Source: Pygmaiobacter massiliensis
GTDB taxonomy: Bacteria; Bacillota; Clostridia; Oscillospirales; Ruminococcaceae
Assembly: GCF_900199435.1 (NCBI RefSeq)
Contig: NZ_OAML01000002.1
Coordinates: 744,001-808,000, forward strand
Direction of reading: 5' to 3'
DNA: 64,000 nucleotides
Positions 39,188-48,617 of this stretch are shown piece by piece; the first letter of the stretch is position 1; every line of letters begins with the position of its first letter. The notes beneath the pieces are model-generated. The model had not been told where the DNA came from. It saw nothing but the letters and a program-made list of their open reading frames with translations, and did not search any database. The translations under genes were made by a program, and so were the position numbers.

Positions 39188-40537
39188 TTAAACGCGCTCG
39201 TGAATCATGGCGACAATACGGTTTGCTGCCACCTCGATAGCTTCGGGGTCTTTACCTTCCACCATGACTCGAATCTTCGGCTCGGTACCGGAAACGCGCA
39301 CCAGCACACGGCCCATGCCCATCAGCTGCTGCTGCTCGCTCTCAACAAAACCAGCGATATATTCATCTTCTTTATATTTTGCCTTCTGCTCTGCAGTGGC
39401 GGGCACGTTGATGATAACCTGCGGATATTTGGTATATACGTTGTTGAGGTCGCTCATCTTGCCGTTGCTCTTTGCCAGAATATCCAGCAAAAATGCTGCG
39501 GTCAGCTCGCCGTCACCGGTGGTGGAGTGCTCCAGCAGAATGACGTGGCCGCTCTGCTCGCCGCCGATGGCGTAGCCTTTGGCACGCATCTCTTCCAGCA
39601 CGTAGCGATCGCCTACCGCGGTGGTAGCAACCGAAAGCTTCAGTTCTTTGCGCATATATTCCATAAAGCCGAGGTTCGACATAACGGTAACAACGGCGGT
39701 ATTGGCGGGCAGGTTGCCCTGCTCTTTCATATGTTTTGCGAGGATCGCGATAATCTTGTCGCCGTCAATCTCTTGGCCTTTTTCGTCCACAGCAAGGCAG
39801 CGGTCGGCATCGCCGTCAAAAGCAACGCCGCAATCCAGTCCATTTGCAACCACGAATTTTGCAAGGCTGTCGATGTGGGTAGAGCCGCAGTCTTCGTTGA
39901 TGTTGGTGCCGTTCGGCTCAATGCCAACAAAGTGGCACTCTGCACCCAGGCGGGTAAAGAGTTTCTGTGCGGTTACGGCAGAAGCACCGTTGGCGCAATC
40001 CAGCGCAACCCGCAGGCCGGTGTAGTCAGCGTCTTTTAAGCAGGTGGCAAGATAATTTACATAATCGTCAATTGCATTGTCGCTGCGAATTACGCGGCCG
40101 ACTGCGGCACCGGTAGCAAGTTCCACTTCGGTTTTGTTGTGCACCAGGTGCTCAATTTCATCCTCAATGGCATCGGGCAGTTTGTAACCATCGCCGTTGA
40201 AAATTTTAATGCCGTTAAACTCCATCGGGTTGTGAGAAGCAGAGATTACAATACCTGCATCCGCGCCGTATTTGCGCACAAGGTAAGCCACAGCAGGGGT
40301 CGGCACAACGCCCAGCAGCTCTACATCAGCACCAACGCTGCAAAGGCCCGCGCAAAGCGATGCTTCGAGCATATCGCCGGAGATGCGGGTGTCTTTGCCG
40401 ATGAGGATGCGCGGTTTATGGTTGGTTTCACGGGTCAGCACAGTTGCTGCGCCGCGGCCGATCAGCATAGCCAGGCCGGTAGTTAAATCTTCGCCCGCAA
40501 CACCGCGGACACCGTCAGTTCCAAATAATCTTGCCAT
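39188..40537 (-). CDS. glmM: Phosphoglucosamine mutase
   Basis: 449 residues, the full family length. MARLFGTDGVRGVAGEDLT opens it, the active-site serine is in ISASHNPMEFNGIKIF (about 98-113), the metal loop is AFDGDADRCLA, the sugar-binding loop is GEQSGHVI, and the phosphate loop is RVSGTEPKIRVMVEG. It converts glucosamine-6-phosphate to glucosamine-1-phosphate for UDP-GlcNAc and peptidoglycan synthesis. The ribosome site GGAGG is present. Confidence 0.96.
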   Translation of the reverse strand: MARLFGTDGVRGVAGEDLTTGLAMLIGRGAATVLTRETNHKPRILIGKDTRISGDMLEASLCAGLCSVGADVELLGVVPTPAVAYLVRKYGADAGIVISASHNPMEFNGIKIFNGDGYKLPDAIEDEIEHLVHNKTEVELATGAAVGRVIRSDNAIDDYVNYLATCLKDADYTGLRVALDCANGASAVTAQKLFTRLGAECHFVGIEPNGTNINEDCGSTHIDSLAKFVVANGLDCGVAFDGDADRCLAVDEKGQEIDGDKIIAILAKHMKEQGNLPANTAVVTVMSNLGFMEYMRKELKLSVATTAVGDRYVLEEMRAKGYAIGGEQSGHVILLEHSTTGDGELTAAFLLDILAKSNGKMSDLNNVYTKYPQVIINVPATAEQKAKYKEDEYIAGFVESEQQQLMGMGRVLVRVSGTEPKIRVMVEGKDPEAIEVAANRIVAMIHERV

Positions 40538-40654
40538 AGATAACCTCCAGAATCATCTTGTATCAAAGCATTCGTTGATAATTTATGAAAATTGCGAAAA
40601 AATCCTGTTCTCTTCTTTTGTATGAAAGCAGCGTGCAAAAAAGCATCTTAACGC

Positions 40655-40722
40655 TTATAACTAAAATACAGCACTCGAGCTGTGCTGGCAAATTTTTCGG
40701 TAAACAACGCAAAAACGTTGTT
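40655..40722 (-). terminator. Terminator-like hairpins after ruvB's neighbour glmM leader
   Basis: In the 221 bases between glmM and ruvB there are two hairpins on the minus strand: AACAACG/CGTTGTT (40703-40722) and CAGCAC/GTGCTG (40669-40687) followed by TATTTTAG. They come after the ruvB stop, so they probably end the ruvCAB transcript. Nothing else is evident in this gap. Confidence 0.5.
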
Positions 40723-40758
40723 GGCGATTTGTGCATCGACCAGAATTTTGCCTAATCG

Positions 40759-41814
40759 TCAGCTCAAATCCTCAAACCGTTGCTGCTGGACCTCTGCACC
40801 GCCGTTTCTCGCAGGCGGGGTCATACCCAGCTGGGTGTAAGCAGCATTGGTCACACAGCGACCGCGCGGGGTGCGGGTTAAAAAGCCCATCTGCATCAGG
40901 TAGGGCTCGCAAACATCTTCCAGTGTTACGGCCTCTTCGCCGAGCGCTGCCGCAAGGGTGTCAAGGCCCACCGGCCCGCCGCCGTACAGCTCAATAATGG
41001 CGCGCAGCACACTGCGGTCCAGCGTGTCCAGCCCCAGCTCGTCAATCTCCATGCGGCGCAGTGCAAGGTCTGCTGTTTCTTTGGTGATGATGCCATCGCC
41101 GCAAACTTCTGCAAAGTCGCGCACACGTTTGAGCAAACGGTTTGCCACACGCGGCGTACCGCGGCTGCATTTCGCCAGCTCCTGCGCGCCCTCTTCTTCG
41201 CAGCCAACACCCAGCAATCCGGCAGAGCGGCGCACAATGCGGCCCAGCTCTTCCGGGGAGTAAAGCTCCAGCTTGAGCAGCACGCCAAAACGATCGCGCA
41301 AGGGGCTTGTCATCTGCCCTGCGCGGGTGGTTGCACCAATGAGGGTAAAACGCGGCAGGTTGATGCGAATCGACTGTGCCGACGGGCCTTTACCGATCAT
41401 AATATCCAGCGCGTAATCTTCCAGCGCGGGATAAAGCACCTCTTCTACCTGACGTGAAAGGCGGTGAATCTCATCGATAAAGAGGATATCGCCTTCCTGC
41501 AAATTGGTCAGCAATGCTGCAAGGTCGCCCGGCTTTTCAATCGCGGGGCCGCTGGTGATGCGAATCTGCACCCCCATCTCATGCGCGACGATGCAGGCTA
41601 GCGTCGTCTTACCAAGGCCCGGCGGGCCATACAGCAGCAGGTGATCCAGCGGCTCGCCGCGCTGTTTTGCTGCCTGCAAATAAACCCTCAGGTTTCCTTT
41701 TATTTTTTCCTGCCCCACATAGTCTTCCAATGTTTTGGGGCGCAGGGTGAATTCATTATCATAATCTTCTGCCTCAGCGACAGGAGAAATCAGCCGATCG
41801 TCCATAACTTCCAT
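40759..41814 (-). CDS. ruvB: Holliday junction branch-migration ATPase RuvB
   Basis: 351 residues. [21 protein letters not shown] opens the AAA+ module; Walker A is [12 protein letters not shown], Walker B is [10 protein letters not shown], sensor 1 is [11 protein letters not shown], and the arginine finger region is SPLRDRFG. The winged-helix C-terminus has [17 protein letters not shown] and [14 protein letters not shown]. RuvB hexamers drive branch migration with RuvA. It is last in ruvC-ruvA-ruvB, 47 bases after ruvA. Confidence 0.97.
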   Translation of the reverse strand: MEVMDDRLISPVAEAEDYDNEFTLRPKTLEDYVGQEKIKGNLRVYLQAAKQRGEPLDHLLLYGPPGLGKTTLACIVAHEMGVQIRITSGPAIEKPGDLAALLTNLQEGDILFIDEIHRLSRQVEEVLYPALEDYALDIMIGKGPSAQSIRINLPRFTLIGATTRAGQMTSPLRDRFGVLLKLELYSPEELGRIVRRSAGLLGVGCEEEGAQELAKCSRGTPRVANRLLKRVRDFAEVCGDGIITKETADLALRRMEIDELGLDTLDRSVLRAIIELYGGGPVGLDTLAAALGEEAVTLEDVCEPYLMQMGFLTRTPRGRCVTNAAYTQLGMTPPARNGGAEVQQQRFEDLS

Positions 41815-41861
41815 CTGAGAGGGTCTTCCTTTCTGTCAACCGCAAAGAAGCGCGCGGTAGG

Positions 41862-42473
41862 TCATTTCAATCTGCCGGCCATCGCTTGCAGGGCACCGCG
41901 CACCAGTTCTTCCACCGGCAGCGAAGCGTCCAGCTTTGCAATGGCAAGTGCGGCTTCGCTTTGGCTGTACCCCAGTGAGGTAAGCGCCGCAATGGCCGCT
42001 GCTGTTCCCTGCGGGCTTGCCGCAGCAGCACCCGCCACTTCTGAAAGTGTGATGCCACCCTCTGCAAGGCCTTTGCCCACCTTGTCTTTCAGCTCCAGCA
42101 CAATACGCTGAGCAAGTTTCGGCCCAACGCCGGAAGCTGCGGTAAATGCTTTGTGGTCGCCTGCCGAAATCGCAAGTGCGATACGGTCCGGCGTAAGCAC
42201 CGAGAGAATTGCCAGACCCGCTTTGGGACCTACGCCCGAAACACCGGTCAACATCAAAAAGGTGCGTCGGCTTTCGACGTCAGCAAAACCGAACAGCGAA
42301 ATATCGTTTTCGGTAATATTCATATAAGTGTAGAGCTGTGCTTCTGCACCCACAGGCGGCAGTACCGCCGAAACAGAAGCGGGTACATGAACTTCATATC
42401 CTACGCCGCCGCAGACCACTACCACGCGGTCTAAGGTTTTTTCGGCGATTTTTCCTAAAAGGGAATAAATCAT
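41862..42473 (-). CDS. ruvA: Holliday junction binding protein RuvA
   Basis: 203 residues. MIYSLLGKIAEKTLDRVVV and GGVGYEVHVP start the OB domain; FLMLTGVSGVGPKAGLAIL and AASGVGPKLAQRIVLELKDK are the two helix-hairpin-helix motifs; a flexible Ala-rich linker (about 135-155) leads to domain III, which binds RuvB. Its ATG overlaps the ruvC stop. Confidence 0.97.
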   Translation of the reverse strand: MIYSLLGKIAEKTLDRVVVVCGGVGYEVHVPASVSAVLPPVGAEAQLYTYMNITENDISLFGFADVESRRTFLMLTGVSGVGPKAGLAILSVLTPDRIALAISAGDHKAFTAASGVGPKLAQRIVLELKDKVGKGLAEGGITLSEVAGAAAASPQGTAAAIAALTSLGYSQSEAALAIAKLDASLPVEELVRGALQAMAGRLK

Positions 42474-43012
42474 TTTTTACCTCCAAGCTGCGCGCCGCGC
42501 AGGTTGTACACATTTACGCTGCCGGTTTTGCCAAATAGCTGGCTGCGGCTGGAATGTGCATGGCAGATTGCCATTGCCAGTGCGTCGGCGGTATCGTCAG
42601 GTTTCGGCACACTTTCCAGGCGCAGCAGGCGGCGGGTCATTTCCTGCACCTGCTTTTTCACGGCTTTGCCGTACCCTGCTACCGATTGCTTCACCTGCAT
42701 GGGTGAATATTCGTACACCGGGATGCCTTTTTGGGTGGCGGCCAGCAAAATAACGCCGCGTGCTTCTGCCACATAAATGACAGTTTTCTGGTTGGTGGTG
42801 TAAAACAGCGTTTCAATCGCCATTACATCCGGCTTAGTACGTTCAATCAGAGCAATCATGTCATCATACACCGATACCAGCCGGGTTTCAAACAGCGTGT
42901 GGGCGTCGGTGGTAATTGCGCCATAATCCACCACGCCGAAACGCGCTTTTTCGTAATCAAGTACGCCGTAACCAACGATGGCATAGCCGGGGTCGATGCC
43001 TAGAATTCGCAT
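42470..43012 (-). CDS. ruvC: Holliday junction resolvase RuvC
   Basis: 180 residues with the RNase H-like fold: ILGIDPGYAIVGYGV (Asp 7), MAIETLFYTTNQ (Glu near 68), and KPDDTADALAMAICHAH near 138-153 with the last catalytic aspartates. It cuts the Holliday junction handled by RuvAB. First gene of the operon; a sigma-A-like promoter lies about 80 bases upstream. Confidence 0.96.
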   Translation of the reverse strand: MRILGIDPGYAIVGYGVLDYEKARFGVVDYGAITTDAHTLFETRLVSVYDDMIALIERTKPDVMAIETLFYTTNQKTVIYVAEARGVILLAATQKGIPVYEYSPMQVKQSVAGYGKAVKKQVQEMTRRLLRLESVPKPDDTADALAMAICHAHSSRSQLFGKTGSVNVYNLRGAQLGGKK

Positions 43013-43089
43013 GTGCTTTGATTGCCCTCCGTTCGCTCTTTTAGAGTACGAGCGTATATAATGTATATAATATAACCTGTAACTGATTT

Positions 43090-43118
43090 AGTATAGCATA
43101 AAACCCAGCATGAAGCAA
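43090..43118 (-). promoter_or_regulatory. Promoter of ruvCAB
   Basis: On the minus strand TTGCTT (43113-43118), a 17-base spacer, then TATACT (43090-43095). No GAAC-N4-GTTC LexA box is visible around it. Confidence 0.7.
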
Positions 43119-43180
43119 TGATTGACGCCCGCTGTCTTGACACCTTAAGCCAATTTTTTTTAAAAAATTTAAAAAAAGGC

Positions 43181-43209
43181 TTGATTTTCGGAGAAAAGTG
43201 TTATATACT
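43181..43209 (+). promoter_or_regulatory. Promoter of tRNA-Val
   Basis: TTGATT at 43181-43186, a spacer of 17, and TATACT at 43204-43209, about 35 bases before the tRNA. Confidence 0.8.
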
Positions 43210-43244
43210 AATCTAGCCGTGAGACGCGACACGGCAATAACAGC

Positions 43245-43320
43245 GGACGGTTAGCTCAGCTGGTAGAGCACCTGCTTGACGTGCAGGGGGTCAGGAGTTC
43301 GAGTCTCTTACCGTCCACCA
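43245..43320 (+). tRNA. tRNA-Val(GAC)
   Basis: The acceptor GGACGGT pairs with ACCGTCC and is followed by encoded ACCA. The anticodon stem CCTGC/GCAGG closes the loop TTGACGT, giving anticodon GAC with T at position 33. D-arm and T-arm (TTCGAGT) are intact. Confidence 0.95.
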
Positions 43321-43326
43321 TAGTTC

Positions 43327-43358
43327 AAAAGGGGCTGCAATATGTAGCCCCTTTTTTC
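43327..43358 (+). terminator. Terminator of tRNA-Val
   Basis: GGGGCT and AGCCCC pair around GCAATATGT and are followed by TTTTTTC. It separates the tRNA from typA. Confidence 0.88.
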
Positions 43359-43408
43359 ACGTGGTATTGCAGCATTGCAAAAGATCCACAAAACAGAGGA
43401 GAGTATGT

Positions 43409-45238
43409 ATGGAAAGAAAAGATTTGCGCAACGTAGCCATTATTGCTCACGTTGACCACGGCAAAACAACCTTGGTCGACGAGATGCTGAAACAGAGCGG
43501 CGTTTTCCGCGACAATCAGGCCGTTGCAGAGCGTGTCATGGATAGCGGTGACATTGAGAAAGAGCGTGGCATTACCATTCTCTCTAAAAACGCTTCCACC
43601 GTTTACGAAGGCGTAAAAATCAACATCGTTGACACCCCGGGCCACGCCGATTTCGGTGGTGAGGTCGAGCGTGTTCTTAAAATGGTTAACGGCGTTCTTC
43701 TTCTGGTTGACGCCGCTGAAGGCCCCATGCCTCAGACTCGTTTTGTGCTTCAGAAAGCACTGGACCAGAACCTTTCCATTATCATTGTTATCAACAAAAT
43801 CGACCGTCCCGATGCCCGTATCAAAGAGGTTATCGACGAGATTTTGCTGCTTTTGATGGATATGGGTGCAACGGACGAGCAGCTCGATTCCCCGATGGTT
43901 TTCTGCTCTGGCCGTGCCGGTACCGCAAGCTATTCTCCGGATGCTCCCGGCACCGATTTCAAACCCTTGTTTGACACCATTCTCGAATACGTCAAACCGC
44001 CGGTGGTTGATCCCAACGCCCCGCTTCAGTGCCTCGTTTCCTGCATCGATTACAACGAGTTTGTAGGTCGTACCGCAATTGGCCGTATCGATTCTGGCGA
44101 AATGAGGGTCGGCCAGCAGATTACCGTCTGCGACTGGCATGACCATGACCTTTCCAAAAATGCTAAGATCACCGCCCTGTACACCTTTGACGGCGTAGGC
44201 AAAAAGACGGTAGAAACTGCTTCTGCCGGCGAAATCGTGGTCTTTTCCGGCATTGAGGACGTCACCATCGGCAACACAATTTGCGATGCTGGCGTACCGA
44301 ATCCGGTAGCTTTTGTAAAAATCAGCGACCCGACCGTCGAAATGACCTTTGCTGTTAACGATTCTCCGTTTGCAGGCAAAGAAGGTAAATTCGTTACCAG
44401 CCGTCAGATTCGCGACCGCCTGCACAAAGAGCTGCTGCGCGACGTTGCATTGCATGTAGAAGATTCGCCCACCAGCGATAGCTTCCGCGTACTGGGCCGT
44501 GGCGAAATGCATCTGTCCATCCTCATCGAAACCATGCGCCGTGAAGGCTATGAGTTCCAGGTTTCTCCCCCGAAGGTTCTGATGAAAGAGGACGAGAACG
44601 GCAACACCATCGAGCCGTATGAGCTGGTTGTTGTGGACGTTCCCACCGAGTATCAGGGCGCTGTTATCGAAAAACTTTCATCCCGCAAGGGCGAGCTGGT
44701 TGAGATGCACCCGCAGGGCGATACTCGTATGCGCATCGAATTCCGCATCCCCTCCCGTGGTCTGTTTGGTTATCGCAGTGAGTTCCTTTCCGCTACCCGC
44801 GGCGAAGGCATCCTGAACACCATCTTTGATGGCTATGGCGAGTATAAAGGCGAGCTGCCGACCCGTGTTAACGGTTCTCTCATCAGCTTTGAGACCGGCA
44901 CCGCTGTCACCTATGGCCTGTACAATGCACAGGAGCGCGGCGTTTTGTTCATCGGCGCTGGCGTTGACGTTTACGAGGGCATGGTCGTCGGTATGAACCC
45001 GAAGGGCGACGACATGGCAGTTAACGTTTGCAAAACCAAGCACCTTTCCAACACCCGCGCTTCCGGCAGCGACGACGCACTGCGTCTGATTCCGCCGCGC
45101 CTGTTCAGCTTGGAAGAAGCTTTGGACTTTTTGAACACCGACGAGCTGCTTGAGGTTACCCCGAAAAACTTCCGTATCCGTAAGCAGATCCTCAGCAATG
45201 CATTGCGCATGAAATCCACCAAAGGCAAAAAAGCTTAA
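43409..45238 (+). CDS. typA: Ribosome-associated GTPase TypA/BipA
   Basis: 609 residues from ATG 43409 (AGAGGAGAG upstream). G1 is [15 protein letters not shown], switch I ends [11 protein letters not shown]3 is [14 protein letters not shown] and G4 is INKIDRP. The domain order GTPase, beta barrel, EF-G-like III and V and a unique C-terminal domain ([29 protein letters not shown]) is typical of TypA. It aids ribosome assembly and stress adaptation. No promoter of its own was found between the tRNA terminator and the start. Confidence 0.97.
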   Translation: MERKDLRNVAIIAHVDHGKTTLVDEMLKQSGVFRDNQAVAERVMDSGDIEKERGITILSKNASTVYEGVKINIVDTPGHADFGGEVERVLKMVNGVLLLVDAAEGPMPQTRFVLQKALDQNLSIIIVINKIDRPDARIKEVIDEILLLLMDMGATDEQLDSPMVFCSGRAGTASYSPDAPGTDFKPLFDTILEYVKPPVVDPNAPLQCLVSCIDYNEFVGRTAIGRIDSGEMRVGQQITVCDWHDHDLSKNAKITALYTFDGVGKKTVETASAGEIVVFSGIEDVTIGNTICDAGVPNPVAFVKISDPTVEMTFAVNDSPFAGKEGKFVTSRQIRDRLHKELLRDVALHVEDSPTSDSFRVLGRGEMHLSILIETMRREGYEFQVSPPKVLMKEDENGNTIEPYELVVVDVPTEYQGAVIEKLSSRKGELVEMHPQGDTRMRIEFRIPSRGLFGYRSEFLSATRGEGILNTIFDGYGEYKGELPTRVNGSLISFETGTAVTYGLYNAQERGVLFIGAGVDVYEGMVVGMNPKGDDMAVNVCKTKHLSNTRASGSDDALRLIPPRLFSLEEALDFLNTDELLEVTPKNFRIRKQILSNALRMKSTKGKKA

Positions 45239-45247
45239 ATAAATTTT

Positions 45248-45296
45248 ATCCCCGCTTGCTCTACTCGGTTTTCGAGTTGCAAGCGGGGATTTTTGT
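45248..45296 (+). terminator. Terminator of typA
   Basis: ATCCCCGCTTGC and GCAAGCGGGGAT form a 12-base stem and are followed by TTTTTG. Confidence 0.93.
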
Positions 45297-45374
45297 ATTT
45301 CATTACAGCTTATTAGATATTGCTTTGCCCCAGTTATAAAATGAGTACAATTAACGCTATTTTTGTTTTTCTTG

Positions 45375-45403
45375 TTGCTTCTTGTCTTTGATTTTTCTAT
45401 AAT
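45375..45403 (+). promoter_or_regulatory. Promoter of the secreted-protein gene
   Basis: TTGCTT (45375-45380), a 17-base spacer and TATAAT (45398-45403). The transcript would start near 45410, about 50 bases before the ATG at 45460. It also argues against the in-frame ATG at 45412. Confidence 0.75.
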
Positions 45404-45459
45404 AAATATATATGAAAAATTTTCCGGCTTATTGGTCGGCATTGAATAACGAGGTCGTC

Positions 45460-46884
45460 ATGAAAAAGAAATGCCTTGCTTTTTTTCTCTCAATTGCGCT
45501 GCTGCTGAGTGCTTTTAGCATCAGCGCGTTCGCGGCTAGCGCAAAGCATATTTTATTTCTCCCGCACCAAAGCAATTCCTTTAATATTCTAGGTCAGTAT
45601 GACGGAGCCTCAATTGCTACCGATTTTGCCAATGCCTACAATATTGTAGTGGCTGACCAGAACACGGGACATCTGCTTTCAAATGCCATTGTTTCGATTG
45701 CGGCTGAATATCTGGATGATGTGAGTTTAAAAGCTACGATTACGCTGCAAAATTGCAGCGAGCAGGACGCCACCGCAAAAATTGCATTGCATGGCGATTC
45801 TAAAATTAACCACAGCGATACTCCTCCGCTTTTTATGATTCCCCAGAACGTTAAAAATGCATATGCGCTGCGCGCATCCGAAACCTACACCGGCGGATAT
45901 CAGTGCACCTATCAATTTCGCAATGTCAAAGGCTCTCCGGATGCGTCTACTGTTTGGATTGGGCGCTATGACGAGCGATACGATAACCTTTGGAATGATG
46001 GCACCAAGACAACCGTTTCAGGTATCGACAGCGGCATGGCCATCAGCTGGCAAAATATAAACCTACCGGCTTCCGGTGCCGCTTCGGTATCGTTTATTGT
46101 CTCGGTAGAATCTGCAAACCTCAGTGAATTGCCGGTTATAGAAACAGAACCGAAGGCAACAGCCTCTCCCACTGCGGTATTTGGGCCGTTACCTTCTCTA
46201 CCGCCTATCGAAAAGCTCAATCCTATCGGCAGTATTATTAACGGCAAGGATAAAGTGACTTCCGATTGGACCGGTGTGCTGGATAATATACAAAAAACAA
46301 AGCCTGGTTCTACTGTTGCAATTACAATGGATTCAGAGTCATTGATGCCAATTGAAGTATTAAAGCGGCTCGAAAAAATCAAGAATATTTCTTTGCAGAT
46401 TTCAAACGAGAGTGGTGAATCTTTCACACTAACGGCGGAATCTGCCCACAAGACCCCGACAGACAAGCCTCTTAACTTCGAATCTCTCAACCAGCTAACC
46501 AGGGGTGAGAGCTCGCCTGCAGCTGACAGCGAAGTAACTGCGCCCGAAAAGGAAGAAACCGTGACACCGTCTACCACTAAGCCCTCTGGCAATTTTGCTT
46601 TGCAGAAGGCAAGCGAGCAAACCGGCTATCTGCCGGCTGTAACGACGATTCCGGAAATGCTTCACTACCTGCGCCGCGCTGACATTAGCCCTAGCTGGGC
46701 ACCGGATATTCGCGCCAATACTGGCGCGATGGAGCGCTTGTATCGCGCCGCGCTGTCGGCTGATACAGCATCGCTTTCTGCAAAAGAGCGCACCGATTGT
46801 GTCGCTTACCTGACGCAATGGCAACAGGTGCTGGGCAAAAGCCCGGAAGAGGCAGAAGAGCTTGCCAAAGACCTGATTGGATAG
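45460..46884 (+). CDS. Secreted protein of unknown family
   Basis: 474 residues from ATG 45460, with GAGG at good spacing. A signal peptide (KKKCLAFFLSIALLLSAFSISAFA) with an AxA cleavage site is clear. Residues about 30-230 look like two immunoglobulin-like beta sandwiches; a Pro/Ser/Thr-rich linker (ETEPKATASPTAVFGPLPSL) follows; the middle contains SLMPIEVLKRLEKIKNISLQI, and after a second disordered acidic linker comes a C-terminal helical domain (about 395-474) ending EEAEELAKDLIG. There is no anchor motif (LPxTG) and no catalytic motif that I know. It is monocistronic. Confidence 0.7.
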   Translation: MKKKCLAFFLSIALLLSAFSISAFAASAKHILFLPHQSNSFNILGQYDGASIATDFANAYNIVVADQNTGHLLSNAIVSIAAEYLDDVSLKATITLQNCSEQDATAKIALHGDSKINHSDTPPLFMIPQNVKNAYALRASETYTGGYQCTYQFRNVKGSPDASTVWIGRYDERYDNLWNDGTKTTVSGIDSGMAISWQNINLPASGAASVSFIVSVESANLSELPVIETEPKATASPTAVFGPLPSLPPIEKLNPIGSIINGKDKVTSDWTGVLDNIQKTKPGSTVAITMDSESLMPIEVLKRLEKIKNISLQISNESGESFTLTAESAHKTPTDKPLNFESLNQLTRGESSPAADSEVTAPEKEETVTPSTTKPSGNFALQKASEQTGYLPAVTTIPEMLHYLRRADISPSWAPDIRANTGAMERLYRAALSADTASLSAKERTDCVAYLTQWQQVLGKSPEEAEELAKDLIG

Positions 46885-46905
46885 TTTAATTGCTTATACA
46901 AACAA

Positions 46906-46950
46906 AACTCTCTCTTCGGCGCTTATATGCGGCTTAGAGAGAGTTTTTAT
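46906..46950. terminator. Bidirectional terminator between secreted protein and LysE genes
   Basis: AACTCTCTC and GAGAGAGTT form the stem around a 21-base loop; T-runs lie on both sides (TTTTTATTTT on plus, AAAC-side TTTGTTTG on minus). It serves convergent genes. Confidence 0.8.
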
Positions 46951-46971
46951 TTTGTTTTATTAGTTTTGCAT

Positions 46972-47601
46972 TTATTTTAAGCTAGCATCTTGCTCTGACT
47001 TTTTGGTAAAGGTGCGAACCGCAAACAAGAGCAGTGCTACACCCACCACCAAATTCAGTCCTTTAACAACCAGTACCGGTACTTTTGCTCCTGCAAACGC
47101 ACCCAACCAGGCAACACCAGTCAAAAACGTTAGCGTAGCAAGTACACACCCGCCACCAAACCACCATAAATCACGGCCTTTCATCCCTTCAGTTTGGATT
47201 TTAGAAGCAAAAATGCCTGCCCAAAATACCACCGTGAGCGGGTTAGAAAGTGCAAGTAAAACCGCTTTTACAAATGCATTCGCTTCCAAAATGCCACCGC
47301 TCGTAAAGCTAGGCAAAAGGTTCATATCGAAGCTGCCCAAAATTGAGGAAATGCCGAAAAAAGCCAAAATCAAGGTCCCAAACCACCGAAAGAATTGTTC
47401 TTTTTTACACAGTCGGTCAAACACAGCCCGCATACCCAAAATGGCAAGCACAATTTCGCTGCCGTCGGTGAGCGCTGTCCCTAAAACAGCAGCAAACGCT
47501 GCCGCAAACCCTTGGTCCACCGCCGTGCCAAACACGAAAAGGCACACTGGGCCTATTGCAAGCTGCAATAGCATGCCAAAACAAAACCCGCGAAACAACA
47601 T
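46972..47601 (-). CDS. LysE family amino-acid exporter
   Basis: 209 residues from ATG 47601, with GGGGG before it. Five to six spans: LFRGFCFGMLLQLAIGPVCLFVFG, AAAFAAVLGTALTDGSEIVLAILG, FGTLILAFFGISSILG, FVKAVLLALSNPLTVVFWAGIFA, and a C-terminal VKGLNLVVGVALLLFAVRTF. The LQLAIGPVCLFV and LSNPLTVVFWAGIF motifs are LysE/RhtB marks. Substrate is unknown. The protein is standard in length. Confidence 0.88.
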   Translation of the reverse strand: MLFRGFCFGMLLQLAIGPVCLFVFGTAVDQGFAAAFAAVLGTALTDGSEIVLAILGMRAVFDRLCKKEQFFRWFGTLILAFFGISSILGSFDMNLLPSFTSGGILEANAFVKAVLLALSNPLTVVFWAGIFASKIQTEGMKGRDLWWFGGGCVLATLTFLTGVAWLGAFAGAKVPVLVVKGLNLVVGVALLLFAVRTFTKKSEQDASLK

Positions 47602-47911
47602 GTGCTTTCCCCCATCCTTTGGTAATAGTATAAACACCTGGCGTAAGTTTGTAAATACTCAGTTCACCAGTTATTCCGCTACGTTTTTTCTGATTTCTCT
47701 ATCTTGTTTACTCCTTTTCTCTTACCTTGTCTTGCCCACTCTCTTTTCTACCATATTTTTTGGTATGATTCGCCTTTCAGCCACGCTTGCTGCTTAAATA
47801 CCATATGCTAAGCCATTTTTGTGTCACTTCTGGCATTTGTCAATTTCTCCATGATTGTTTCTTTTCCTTTGTGCCATTTTATGATATGATGATAATAATG
47901 AGGTGATAAAA
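47602..47911. other. Divergent intergenic region lysE-niaR
   Basis: No gene is supported in these 310 bases. They are T-rich on the plus strand. TACCA-N7-TGGTA (47749-47765) is a small palindrome, and TATGAT-like -10 elements occur just before niaR, but no clean -35 could be paired. No copy of the GGTGTC-TT-GACACC operator is present. Confidence 0.4.
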
Positions 47912-48436
47912 GTGAACGCAGCACAACGGCGCGATGCCCTGCAAAAAGCTTTATATGAAAGTGACCAACCTGTTTCAGCCAGCAGCTTGGCTGCCCAATT
48001 TGGGGTAAGCCGACAAATTATCGTTGGCGACGTCGCCCTTTTACGCGCAGAGGGGCTGCCTATCATTGCGACACCGCGCGGTTACCTTGTGCAGCGTCGC
48101 TCCACCCAAAACTGCAGCACCATCGCCTGCCGCCATTCTCGCGATGCTCTGCTGGACGAGTTGTACACGATTGTAGACACCGGGTGCAGCGTGATGGATG
48201 TGACGGTCGAGCACCCTGTCTATGGTCAGATGACGGGCAATCTCGCCATCGCCAGTCGGCTCGAAGCTGATGCATTTTGGCACTGCCTGCTGGAAAACAG
48301 CGCTGCTCCCCTATGTGAACTTACCGGCGATGTGCATTTGCACACCATTCGCTATCCCAGCGAAATGGCTCTTACGCATTGTTTAGAAGCCTTGCAAGCA
48401 AAAGGCTATTTGCTAAAAACAGACCCTGCTGTTTAG
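47912..48436 (+). CDS. niaR: Niacin-responsive transcription repressor NiaR
   Basis: From GTG 47912 (AGGTGAT five bases upstream) the protein has 174 residues. An N-terminal HTH_11 winged helix (QRRDALQKALYESDQPVSASSLAAQFGVSRQIIVGDVALLRAEG) is followed by the 3H domain with its histidines in VEHPVYGQMTGNL and GDVHLHTIRYP. NiaR (YrxA) binds nicotinic acid and metal and represses NAD biosynthesis or niacin uptake genes. The niacin transporter gene lies 180 bases downstream. Confidence 0.92.
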   Translation: MNAAQRRDALQKALYESDQPVSASSLAAQFGVSRQIIVGDVALLRAEGLPIIATPRGYLVQRRSTQNCSTIACRHSRDALLDELYTIVDTGCSVMDVTVEHPVYGQMTGNLAIASRLEADAFWHCLLENSAAPLCELTGDVHLHTIRYPSEMALTHCLEALQAKGYLLKTDPAV

Positions 48437-48476
48437 CCGCCAAGGCTTTGTGATAATTTAACATATTGTGCTTTTA

Positions 48477-48517
48477 AAGCGCTTTTTCGGAATCACCGAA
48501 GAGGCGCTTTTTTGTTT
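48477..48517 (+). terminator. Terminator of niaR
   Basis: AAAGCGC and GCGCTTT form the outer stem with an inner TTCGG/CCGAA hairpin, followed by TTTTTG. It separates niaR from niaX. Confidence 0.85.
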
Positions 48518-48546
48518 TTATTGTAATAAATTCTTTAAATGAGGGC

Positions 48547-48574
48547 TTGACTTTTCTAAAGCAAATGGTACAAT
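48547..48574 (+). promoter_or_regulatory. Promoter of niaX
   Basis: TTGACT (48547-48552), a 16-base spacer and TACAAT (48569-48574) preceded by TGG, an extended -10. Confidence 0.85.
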
Positions 48575-48579
48575 ATACA

Positions 48580-48593
48580 GGTGTCTTGACACC
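48580..48593 (+). promoter_or_regulatory. NiaR operator
   Basis: GGTGTC-TT-GACACC is a perfect 6+6 palindrome five bases after the -10, covering the transcription start. Its core TGTCTTGACA is as I recall the Firmicutes NiaR/YrxA site. Binding there would block initiation of niaX. Confidence 0.8.
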
Positions 48594-48617
48594 AATACAT
48601 ACATCATGGAGGAAGTC

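Noticed and set aside
42850-43120. LexA box upstream of ruvC
   Set aside because: CGCTC/GAGCG and CTCT/AGAG inverted repeats are present but none matches GAAC-N4-GTTC or CGAACATATGTTCG-type boxes.
43325-44512. 395-codon minus-strand ORF antisense to typA
   Set aside because: TypA motifs are unambiguous on the plus strand; the antisense ORF is a shadow.
47638-47911. Second NiaR operator for autoregulation of niaR
   Set aside because: Only loose matches (TGTGTCA and TTTGTCAA) occur, without palindromic pairing.
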